Assembly (NCBI GenBank): GCA_030053915.1
Contig: JASGCT010000025.1
Span: 1-33,803 of the forward strand
Length of the DNA: 33,803 nucleotides
Origin: Alphaproteobacteria bacterium
GTDB lineage: Bacteria; Bacteroidota; Bacteroidia; Chitinophagales; Chitinophagaceae
Direction of reading: 5' to 3'
Below, in pieces: positions 26,914 through 33,803 of the stretch (position 1 is its first letter; each line of letters starts with the position of its first letter). Below the pieces are notes generated by a model. It saw only the letters and a list, made by a program, of their open reading frames with translations. It was not told where the DNA came from and did not search any database. The translations under genes and the position numbers were made by a program.

Positions 26914-27939
26914 TTAACGCATTATGAAGGGGTAATTTTTGTAAGTTTTTAAAGCGATTCCTGTGCCACGAACCACGCTTTTTAGAGGTTCTTCGGCAAC
27001 ATGTACGTTTAATTTTATTTTTTGGCTAATTCTTTTATCTAATCCTCTTAATAGCGACCCTCCTCCCGTTAAATAAAGTCCTCTTTTATAAATATCGGAA
27101 GCCAATTCGGGCGGTGTCGTTTCGAGTGCCTTTAAAATAGCCTCTTCAATTTTTAAAATACTTTTGTCAAGTGCTTCAGCAATTTCTTGGTACGAAATCA
27201 TAATTTGTTTTGGAATGCCTGTTACTAAATCTCTACCATTAACAGGTAAATCATCTGGCGGATTGTCCAAATCTTTTATAGCGGCTCCAACTTGAATTTT
27301 TATTTGTTCCGCGGTTCTTTCTCCTATGAGCAGGCTATGGTATCGTCTAAGGGCTTCCATAATATCTGCTGTAAATTCATCGCCGGCAATTCTAATACTT
27401 TGGTCGCAAACAATACCTGCTAAAGCAATCACTGTGATGCCGGTTGTACCACCACCAATATCAACAATCATATTTCCAATAGGCTCTTCAACATCAATGC
27501 CAATTCCTAAGGCGGCGGCCATTGGTTCATGAATCATATAAACCTCTTTGGCACCAGCTTGTTCAGCACTATCTCTAACAGCCCTTTTTTCAACTTCAGT
27601 AATAGACGATGGGATGCAAATAACCATTTTCCAACTTGGTGGGAACAAAGGCTTTTTAGGATGAATCATTTTAATAAGTTCACGAATCATCAATTCAGCC
27701 GCATTAAAATCAGCAATAACGCCATCTTTTAAGGGTCTAATCGTCTTTATATTTTCATGAGTCTTTTCGTGCATCAACAAGGCTTTTTTACCTACACCCA
27801 AAACTTCTTTCAAATTGTTTCTGTTTAAGGCAATGATCGATGGTTCGTTTACAACGATTTCATCATTAGCAATAATTAGAGTATTCGCAGTACCCAAATC
27901 CATTGCAATTTCTTGGGTAAACAAGTTTAAAAATGACAT
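26914..27939 (-). CDS. mreB: Rod shape-determining protein MreB (bacterial actin)
   Basis: 341 residues, full length for the family. Actin-fold nucleotide motifs are present: AMDLGTANTLI (12-22, phosphate 1), the connect segment VRDSAEQAGAKEVYMIHEPMA with the conserved Glu-Pro, IVDIGGGTTGITVIAL (phosphate 2), and YLTGGGSLLRGLDKRI (adenosine). MreB filaments organise elongation of the rod-shaped cell. It heads the mreB-mreC-mreD-recQ operon and is divergent from thrC, with a good promoter 16 bases before its ATG. Confidence 0.98.
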   Translation of the reverse strand: MSFLNLFTQEIAMDLGTANTLIIANDEIVVNEPSIIALNRNNLKEVLGVGKKALLMHEKTHENIKTIRPLKDGVIADFNAAELMIRELIKMIHPKKPLFPPSWKMVICIPSSITEVEKRAVRDSAEQAGAKEVYMIHEPMAAALGIGIDVEEPIGNMIVDIGGGTTGITVIALAGIVCDQSIRIAGDEFTADIMEALRRYHSLLIGERTAEQIKIQVGAAIKDLDNPPDDLPVNGRDLVTGIPKQIMISYQEIAEALDKSILKIEEAILKALETTPPELASDIYKRGLYLTGGGSLLRGLDKRISQKIKLNVHVAEEPLKSVVRGTGIALKTYKNYPFIMR

Positions 27940-27955
27940 GTTATTTATATTTTTG

Positions 27956-27988
27956 CAAAGTTAATCAAAAAAAAATTGATTTTTCAAA
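27956..27988 (-). promoter_or_regulatory. Promoter of the mreB-mreC-mreD-recQ operon
   Basis: On the minus strand TTTG (27985-27988), a 21-base spacer and TAACTTTG (27956-27963) match the Bacteroidota housekeeping consensus. The -7 box ends 16 bases before the mreB ATG, predicting a leader of about 10-12 bases. Confidence 0.65.
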
Positions 27989-28009
27989 CTTTTTATTAAT
28001 TTTTATTTT

Positions 28010-28017
28010 TATTTTTG
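28010..28017 (+). promoter_or_regulatory. Promoter -7 element of thrC-rpoN-carboxypeptidase
   Basis: TATTTTTG matches TAnnTTTG and ends 15 bases before the thrC ATG, the same spacing as for mreB. No TTTG lies at the -33 distance, so it is weaker or assisted. A TTG at 28015 overlaps this box and so is unlikely to be the start codon of thrC. Confidence 0.45.
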
Positions 28018-28032
28018 CTGACAATTAAAAAA

Positions 28033-29325
28033 ATGACGTATTTTAGCTTAAATTTTGGGTCGCAACCCGTTAGTTTTCGTGAGGCTTTATTGACAGGCCA
28101 AGCACCCGATAAAGGCTTATATTTTCCTACAGAAATTCCTAAATATTCCCCCAAAAATTGGCTTGATTTTAAGTCGTTATCTTTAACGGAGCTCGCTTTT
28201 AAAATCATAGAACCTTATATAAAAGACGATATTCCAGCACCCATTCTACAAGATTTTATAAACAAAACGCTCAGCTTTTCCTTACCAATCGTAAAAATCA
28301 ATGAATCTATTAAGGTTTTAGAGCTTTTTCATGGACCCACCTTAGCATTTAAAGACATCGGTGCCAAATTTATGAGTTTATGTTTGGGCTATTGTATTCA
28401 AAACACTAACAAAACAACTACTGTTTTAGTAGCAACCTCTGGCGACACAGGAGGTGCTGTAGCCCAAGGATTTTTAAATGTTGCTGGTGTTGAAGTAGTT
28501 ATATTGTATCCCAAAGGTAGGGTTAGCGCTCTTCAAGAGCAACAACTTACTACACACGGTAGCAACATAAAAGCGTTAGAAGTTGAGGGTAGTTTTGACG
28601 ATTGTCAGGCAATGGTTAAAGAAGCATTTATGGATACGCAATTAGTAGAATTAAAAAATCTTACTTCGGCTAATAGTATTAATGTTGCCCGCTGGCTACC
28701 TCAACAATTTTACTATCTTCACCTATGGCAATCTTTCAACCAAGCTATCGATGTGGTCTCCGTTCCAAGTGGAAATTTTGGTAATATTGCCGCCTTGTTG
28801 ATAGCCCAAGCTTCTGGATTACCTATCAAACACGTAATTGCTGCGTGCAATGCCAATAAAATTATTCCAGACTATTTCAAATCCCAAAACTTTATTGAAC
28901 GCTCAAGTATTGCCACCATCTCCAACGCCATGGATATCGCCAAACCAAGCAATTTTGTTAGAATTCAACAAATTTTTAATAACAATTTCAACGCCTTAAC
29001 TTCTGTAATGTCTGCTTATAGCTTTAGTGATGACGAAACCAAAGATGCGATGCGATATTTATTTAAAAATTATAACTATATTGCTGATCCTCACGGCGCT
29101 GTTGCTTTTTTAGGTTTAAAAAACTATCTAAACAACAAGCCGCAGCAACAGGGTGTTTTTGTTGAAACCGCCCACCCATATAAATTTTCTAACATTGTAG
29201 AAGAAACCCTTGTTACAAAACTTACCCCTCCTGTGGCTATACAAAATTTATTGCATGTACCGCAACATAAAACAAAAATCAAACCATTTTATAAAGACCT
29301 AAAAGACTATTTATTATCAACCTAA
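28033..29325 (+). CDS. thrC: Threonine synthase
   Basis: 430 residues from the ATG at 28033. Earlier in-frame codons from a TTG at 28015 overlap the promoter, and the family begins at MTYFSLNFG. A pyridoxal-phosphate fold II enzyme: Lys107 in HGPTLAFKDIG binds the cofactor, ATSGDTGGA is the phosphate/PLP loop, and SVPSGNFGNI and DPHGAVAFLGL complete the site. It converts O-phosphohomoserine to threonine, the last step of the pathway. Homoserine kinase and aspartokinase genes are not adjacent, unlike the thrABC layout. It is first in a run with rpoN (4-base gap) and the LD-carboxypeptidase, and is divergent from mreB. Confidence 0.97.
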   Translation: MTYFSLNFGSQPVSFREALLTGQAPDKGLYFPTEIPKYSPKNWLDFKSLSLTELAFKIIEPYIKDDIPAPILQDFINKTLSFSLPIVKINESIKVLELFHGPTLAFKDIGAKFMSLCLGYCIQNTNKTTTVLVATSGDTGGAVAQGFLNVAGVEVVILYPKGRVSALQEQQLTTHGSNIKALEVEGSFDDCQAMVKEAFMDTQLVELKNLTSANSINVARWLPQQFYYLHLWQSFNQAIDVVSVPSGNFGNIAALLIAQASGLPIKHVIAACNANKIIPDYFKSQNFIERSSIATISNAMDIAKPSNFVRIQQIFNNNFNALTSVMSAYSFSDDETKDAMRYLFKNYNYIADPHGAVAFLGLKNYLNNKPQQQGVFVETAHPYKFSNIVEETLVTKLTPPVAIQNLLHVPQHKTKIKPFYKDLKDYLLST

Positions 29326-29329
29326 AACA

Positions 29330-30790
29330 ATGGCAACTAAACAAAAACAAACTTTACAACTCTCTCAACAACACAATATTGCACAAATAGAACTTATGAA
29401 ATATGTGCAAATGCCCGCTTTAGAATTTGAAGCCCATCTACAAACCTTATTAATAGAAAATCCTTATTTAGAATTGAAACCAAACGAACAGCTTACCGCC
29501 CCGCCTTCTTCCAGCGATTCTGAAAACGAACTTAATGATGATTTATCTAAAGAATCGCTTTATGAAGTTGATGATGAAGGCAAGTTTGATTGGGACAAAA
29601 ACGACCCAAATTTTTTACCAGAATTTGAAGGCGAAGCTCCAGTTTTTAACATTCAAAACGCTGAAGATCAATACGATTTTTCTCATCAAATACAAAGTTT
29701 AAATTTAGATACAACAAAAACACAATTAATAGAATTTATTTTCGAGAACTTAGAAGAAGATGGTTATTTAAAAACACCTACGGTAACACTAATGAACGAT
29801 ATTTCTATTCAATTTGGTTTAGATCTTAATAGCACCGACTTAGAACTACTCATAAACATCATACAATCGTTAGACCCACCAGGTATTGGCGCGCGAAGCC
29901 TTCAAGAATGTTTAAGTATTCAACTGCAACGACTCCCTGAATCAACCCCATATAAAAACATAGCGATTCAATTAATAAATGACTATTTTACAGAAATCTC
30001 TAAACACAACTATAACGCTATTTGTAATGCCCTAACTTTAAAAATGGAAGATTTAAATCTTGGTCTCAACCTCATTTCAAATTTAAAACCTCGACCCATT
30101 GAATACCTTCATAACAAAGAAATAAAAAAACAAAATATCATTCCTGACTTTTTTGTTACATCAGAAAACGATCAGCTTTTTTTATCATTACATCCTAATA
30201 ATGAATGTAAAATTCAACTGAGCCCCGAAATAGAAAAATCTCTTCATGATACAAAACTAAAAACTAAAAAAGATGCTCAATATTTTTATAAAAATTATTT
30301 AGAAAGTGGACAGTATTTAGTAAAACTTATTGAATTACGACAAAAAACCTTAACCAACACGATGAAAGCAATTATGCAAAAACAAAAACCGTTTTTTTTA
30401 AATGGCGACCCTGATAGTTTAAAACCTATGCTATTAAAGGATATAGAAAAACTTACTGGTTTTGATGAAAGCACAATTAGCAGGGTTGTAAATAGTAAAT
30501 ACGTTCAAACCGAGTTTGGAATTTATAAACTTAAATTTCTTTTCAACAAGGCAATTCAAATTACACAATCTCATAAAACAGGAACTGTTACAAAATTACA
30601 ATTATTAAAAGTCATTCAAAATATTATTGATACCGAAGATAAATTGAACCCGTTAAACGACAAACAAATGGTTGAAATTTTAAATCAAAAAGGATTTGAT
30701 ATTAAACAAAGAATGGTTGTGAATTATCGTAAGGAATTAAATATTCCTCAAGCGAGCGAACGAAAACAAAACACACCACATAATTTATGA
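29330..30790 (+). CDS. rpoN: RNA polymerase sigma-54 factor
   Basis: 486 residues. Region I at the N-terminus is glutamine/leucine-rich and ends in LLIENPYLEL (39-48), the activator-interacting part. An acidic region II follows (about 58-100), then the core-binding domain (ENLEEDGYLKT, LDPPGIGARSLQECL) and the DNA-binding domain with a helix-turn-helix (DIEKLTGFDESTISRVVNSK) followed by GIYKLKFLFN. The RpoN box near the end reads KQRMVVNYRK (459-468) against the usual ARRTVAKYRE; the VxxYR core and the following LNIPxAxxR are kept. It directs transcription from -24/-12 promoters with AAA+ activators, none of which is in the window. It starts 4 bases after thrC and its stop overlaps the next start (ATGA). 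Confidence 0.95.
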   Translation: MATKQKQTLQLSQQHNIAQIELMKYVQMPALEFEAHLQTLLIENPYLELKPNEQLTAPPSSSDSENELNDDLSKESLYEVDDEGKFDWDKNDPNFLPEFEGEAPVFNIQNAEDQYDFSHQIQSLNLDTTKTQLIEFIFENLEEDGYLKTPTVTLMNDISIQFGLDLNSTDLELLINIIQSLDPPGIGARSLQECLSIQLQRLPESTPYKNIAIQLINDYFTEISKHNYNAICNALTLKMEDLNLGLNLISNLKPRPIEYLHNKEIKKQNIIPDFFVTSENDQLFLSLHPNNECKIQLSPEIEKSLHDTKLKTKKDAQYFYKNYLESGQYLVKLIELRQKTLTNTMKAIMQKQKPFFLNGDPDSLKPMLLKDIEKLTGFDESTISRVVNSKYVQTEFGIYKLKFLFNKAIQITQSHKTGTVTKLQLLKVIQNIIDTEDKLNPLNDKQMVEILNQKGFDIKQRMVVNYRKELNIPQASERKQNTPHNL

Positions 30791-31692
30791 CAATTTTAAA
30801 GCCGCCTTATTTAAAAAAGTTTGATAAAATAGCTTTTATTGCTCCTTCGGGATGCATAGAGATAGGGATTGTTGAAAATGCCATAACCATTTTTAAAGAT
30901 TGGGGGTTTCACGTGGATGTTTCGCCTTCTGTTGGGCGTTCTTTTCATTATTTTTCTGGGAGCGATGATGACCGCCTTCAAGACTTGCAATTTTATTTAG
31001 ACGACCCACATACAAAAGCCATTTTTTGTGTTCGGGGAGGTTATGGTTTAAGTAGAATTATAGATGCATTACATTTTGAAAAATTTATTCAAAATCCTAA
31101 ATGGGTGATTGGTTTTAGCGATATTACCGTATTATTATGGCATATTGCTTTTACATACAATATGCAATGTTTGCATGCACCTATGGCTTCTGCCTTTAAT
31201 AACATAGATAGTTATTATTATAACACATTAAAATACAGTTTAATAGGAGAAAAACAAATTTTTAAACATACCACGCATTCATACAATATTTTGGGGTCGG
31301 CTACGGCTCCATTAATTGGCGGCAATTTAGCCATAATTGCTCATTTAATTGGTTCGGATTCTTTAAAAAGTCTCAAAGGATATATTTTATTTTTAGAAGA
31401 CGTTGGGGAATATTTATATAATATAGACCGGATGTTAATTCAATTAAAAAGAGCTGGAATATTTGAAGATTTAAAAGGATTAATTTTAGGAGGTTTTACA
31501 AATTTAAAAGATACCCAAAAGCCTTTTGGAGAATCGATAGACAACATTTTAAACGATCATTTTAAAGATGCCAATTTTCCTGTTTGCTACAAGTTTCCTG
31601 TTAGTCACGTAACCGAAAATGTAGCGCTTAAAATAAATGCCCAATACGAATTACATGTATTACAAAACGAAGTTATTTTACGAGAAATTTAA
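30787..31692 (+). CDS. LD-carboxypeptidase, peptidase family S66 (muramoyltetrapeptide carboxypeptidase)
   Basis: 301 residues. Family S66 motifs are all visible: IAFIAPSGCIE at the N-terminus, FCVRGGYGLSRI, the nucleophile Ser111 in VIGFSDIT, Glu204 in LFLEDVGEYLYNIDRM and His274 in FPVSHVTEN, giving the Ser-Glu-His triad. These cytoplasmic enzymes remove the terminal D-Ala from tetrapeptide during peptidoglycan recycling. The start overlaps the rpoN stop by four bases, so the two are probably translationally coupled. Its stop overlaps the stop of the convergent ABC transporter gene, leaving no room for a terminator between them. Confidence 0.93.
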   Translation: MTILKPPYLKKFDKIAFIAPSGCIEIGIVENAITIFKDWGFHVDVSPSVGRSFHYFSGSDDDRLQDLQFYLDDPHTKAIFCVRGGYGLSRIIDALHFEKFIQNPKWVIGFSDITVLLWHIAFTYNMQCLHAPMASAFNNIDSYYYNTLKYSLIGEKQIFKHTTHSYNILGSATAPLIGGNLAIIAHLIGSDSLKSLKGYILFLEDVGEYLYNIDRMLIQLKRAGIFEDLKGLILGGFTNLKDTQKPFGESIDNILNDHFKDANFPVCYKFPVSHVTENVALKINAQYELHVLQNEVILREI

Positions 31693-33488
31693 TATTGTTT
31701 TTCGTCTATGAGTTGTTTGGTATAATACTTACTGTATAAATTATTAAGTGCCATCAATTGGGCATGCGTGCCAAATTCGGCAATGACGCCCTTATCTAAA
31801 ACCATAATACGATGCGCGGCACGAATGGTAGATAATCGATGCGCAATAATAATGGTGGTTCTATTTTTAACTACTTTTTCAAGAACATGTTGAATGTGTT
31901 CTTCAGATTTTTTATCGATTGATGCAGTCGCTTCGTCTAAAATTAAAATTTTAGGATCTTTCACTAAAGCTCTCATGACAGTAATAATTTGTTTTTGACC
32001 AATACTAAGTCCTGCACCACGTTCTTTAACCTGATAATCATAATTATTGGGTAAATTCATAATAAAATCGTGGACGCCTAAGGCTTTCGCTAAGGTTTCA
32101 ATTTTTTCTAAAGACACATCAGAGTTTTCAAAAATTAAATTTTCTTTAATAGTCGTAGAAAATAAAAATAAATCTTGAGACACAACGCCAATTTGTTTTC
32201 TAAGTGATTCCATTTTAATAGATTTCAGGCTAATATTATCAAATAGCAGGTCTCCTTTTTGATACGGATACATACCATTAATGATACTTATTAAACTTGA
32301 TTTTCCACTTCCTGTTTGACCAATTATCGCAATAGTTTCTCCGGCATTAATAGTAAAATTTATGTTTTTAAGTACCCAATTTTCATCGTTGTAAGCAAAC
32401 CAAATATTTTTAAATTCTATAGCCCCTTTTAGCTTAATATCTTGTTGATTTTCAAGTATATTTTTGGACTCTTGGTCTTCATGTAACAAAGAAAACACAC
32501 GTTCTGCCGCAATGATTCCCATCTGTAAGGTATTATATTTATCGGCAATAAAACGAATGGGTCTAAAGATTAAATTTAGGTATAAAATAAATGCCAAAAG
32601 TTCGCCAATATCACCATTAAAACCAATAACATACCATATTAACAAACCCAAACTAATCGAAAAAACAACTTCAGCAAAAGGTATAAATAATGCATAAGCA
32701 AAAACACTTTTTATTTGGGCGGTTTGGTGTTCATGGTTAATTATATTAAACGTAGCATTTATTTGTTTTTCTTTTGAAAAAGCTTGAATGACCATCATTC
32801 CAGAGAGATGTTCCTGAATAAAACTATTTAATTTTACCACAGCCGCCCTAACATTTTTAAAACTAATATTAATGGCATTTTTAAAAAGATAGGTGCCATA
32901 TAAAAATAAAGGCAATGAAGATAAACCTACCAAAGTAAGTTTCCAATCTAAATATAACATGGCGGCTAAAACAGCTATAATGTTTAAGACATCACCCGTG
33001 ATCGACAACAAACCTTCTGTAAAAATCTCTTGAATACTTACCATATCGTTAATAGTTCTGGTAGTAAAGGTGCCAATGGGGGTTTTATCGAATTTAGAAA
33101 TTTTAAAATTCAAAATTTTATTAAACACCGCCAACCGTAAATCATACACGACATTTTGTCCTAATTTATTGCTACAGTAACTAAACGCAATCCTTAAAAA
33201 AAACTCTATGAATATAGTTATTGCCTGTAAAACACATAAAAAAATAACACAAGCAATAACATCGTTCAAATGTATCCCAAAAGAAAAAAACCTGATATAC
33301 CAAGGGAGCATGTTTAATTTGTGGGTTGAAAAATCGATGGTTAATTGCACTAAATAGGGTCTGATGGGAATGATGATAGAAATGATAACAGTAAAAAAAA
33401 TACATAACCAAAATAATTGTGGGTATTTAAATACGAAGGGTTTCAGCTGTTTAATAATTGAGGTTTTGCTATAATTGGTATTGGACAT
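31689..33488 (-). CDS. ABC exporter half-transporter (membrane domain fused to ATPase)
   Basis: 599 residues. The N-terminal exporter membrane domain (about 20-325) has six helices. The ATPase domain (about 350-590) has Walker A GQTGSGKSS (about 388-396), the Q-loop VVSQDLFLFSTTI, the signature LSIGQ (about 492-496, I replacing the usual G at the third position), Walker B ILILDEATASID and the switch histidine in IIIAHRLSTI. It would act as a dimer exporting a lipid, drug or peptide, in the MsbA/MdlB-like group; the substrate cannot be told from sequence. It stands alone on this strand with its own promoter, and no partner half-transporter is next to it. It is convergent with the LD-carboxypeptidase, the stop codons overlapping. 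Confidence 0.93.
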   Translation of the reverse strand: MSNTNYSKTSIIKQLKPFVFKYPQLFWLCIFFTVIISIIIPIRPYLVQLTIDFSTHKLNMLPWYIRFFSFGIHLNDVIACVIFLCVLQAITIFIEFFLRIAFSYCSNKLGQNVVYDLRLAVFNKILNFKISKFDKTPIGTFTTRTINDMVSIQEIFTEGLLSITGDVLNIIAVLAAMLYLDWKLTLVGLSSLPLFLYGTYLFKNAINISFKNVRAAVVKLNSFIQEHLSGMMVIQAFSKEKQINATFNIINHEHQTAQIKSVFAYALFIPFAEVVFSISLGLLIWYVIGFNGDIGELLAFILYLNLIFRPIRFIADKYNTLQMGIIAAERVFSLLHEDQESKNILENQQDIKLKGAIEFKNIWFAYNDENWVLKNINFTINAGETIAIIGQTGSGKSSLISIINGMYPYQKGDLLFDNISLKSIKMESLRKQIGVVSQDLFLFSTTIKENLIFENSDVSLEKIETLAKALGVHDFIMNLPNNYDYQVKERGAGLSIGQKQIITVMRALVKDPKILILDEATASIDKKSEEHIQHVLEKVVKNRTTIIIAHRLSTIRAAHRIMVLDKGVIAEFGTHAQLMALNNLYSKYYTKQLIDEKQY

Positions 33489-33492
33489 AATG

Positions 33493-33523
33493 CAAAACTA
33501 CAACATTTTATTGAAATTACAAA
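33493..33523 (-). promoter_or_regulatory. Promoter of the ABC exporter gene
   Basis: On the minus strand TTTG (33520-33523), a 19-base spacer and TAGTTTTG (33493-33500), exactly the Bacteroidota consensus spacing. The -7 box ends only four bases before the ATG, so the transcript should have almost no leader. Confidence 0.6.
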
Positions 33524-33803
33524 AATTATAGGGAGATACCTTTGGGGGGTTGGTTTATATTTTTAGTTTGAGATTATAATATTGAAACCATTTTAAAAAT
33601 TTTAATGATTTACATAAATTGTTAAAGGAAGATTTTTCGATACTTATAAATCAAAAAAAACATGATCATTTTAAAATCAATTATTTTTGGACTTTGATGG
33701 CGCATAATTTACATTCATATTTATAGGTACTGTAAATACAACATACAAAAAAAGTACTAAAATTTTCCAAAATGATATGTTATTTTACTCAAACTTGGTT
33801 TTA
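33524..33803. other. Non-coding tail of the window
   Basis: Beyond the exporter promoter I see no gene. The only ATG frames are 9-11 codons (near 33662-33730). A lone TATTTTTG at 33682-33689 resembles a -7 box without a -33 partner. A gene may begin just outside the window. Confidence 0.5.

Noticed and set aside
28015-28032. TTG at 28015 as the thrC start
   Set aside because: It overlaps the TATTTTTG promoter box; the ATG at 28033 gives the normal family N-terminus.
33524-33803. Tiny ATG frames and a lone TATTTTTG in the right-hand tail
   Set aside because: Frames are 11 codons or fewer and the promoter-like box has no -33 partner.

Overview
The window is AT-rich chromosomal DNA from a member of the Bacteroidota. 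Four things support this. The giant gene ends in a type A T9SS sorting domain. Promoters have the TTTG / TAnnTTTG form of the Bacteroidota primary sigma factor. Starts are preceded by A/T-rich sequence rather than Shine-Dalgarno motifs. Families such as DUF5685, VanZ-like proteins and a RecQ with a C-terminal zinc cluster are typical of the phylum. I cannot name a genus. No tRNA, rRNA, CRISPR array or insertion sequence was seen.

Layout. (1) 1-1046: 3' part of an AAA-like ATPase / PD-(D/E)XK nuclease gene, cut by the window edge. (2) 1136-15841 (-): one 4901-residue secreted protein built from duplicated super-modules (LamG, beta-sandwich, seven RCC1 repeats, InlB-B-like repeats, FN3), a glycine-rich insert, about 21 InlB-B-like repeats in all, and a T9SS C-terminus. 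It has its own promoter in the 522-base gap to its right. (3) 16364-19698 (-): a three-gene catabolic operon of HpcH/CitE lyase, family I CoA-transferase and double-hotdog MaoC hydratase, followed by a terminator. This is the enzyme set of the itaconate (ripABC / ict-ich-ccl) pathway or of a mesaconate/C5-branched dicarboxylate pathway. (4) 19888-21538 (-): a decayed TonB-dependent receptor with a frameshift at a T10 tract in the signal peptide and a large internal deletion. (5) 21838-23451 (+): VanZ-like membrane protein, a possible 27-residue membrane peptide and a DUF5685 protein, ending in a hairpin terminator.

(6) 23640-27939 (-): mreB-mreC-mreD-recQ. The morphogenesis genes are followed directly by a RecQ helicase that overlaps mreD, where penicillin-binding protein 2 and rodA would more usually lie. 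(7) 28033-31692 (+): thrC-rpoN-LD-carboxypeptidase, closely packed and divergent from mreB. (8) 31689-33488 (-): an ABC exporter half-transporter whose stop codon overlaps that of the carboxypeptidase. 33489-33803 holds the exporter promoter and otherwise nothing I can identify.

Most of the right half is core housekeeping (cell shape, threonine synthesis, sigma-54, peptidoglycan recycling). The left half is accessory: the giant surface protein, the CoA-ester operon and the dead receptor. The most interesting items are the architecture of the giant protein, the itaconate/mesaconate-type operon, the mreBCD-recQ arrangement, the receptor with its homopolymer frameshift, and several promoters that lie almost on the start codon.
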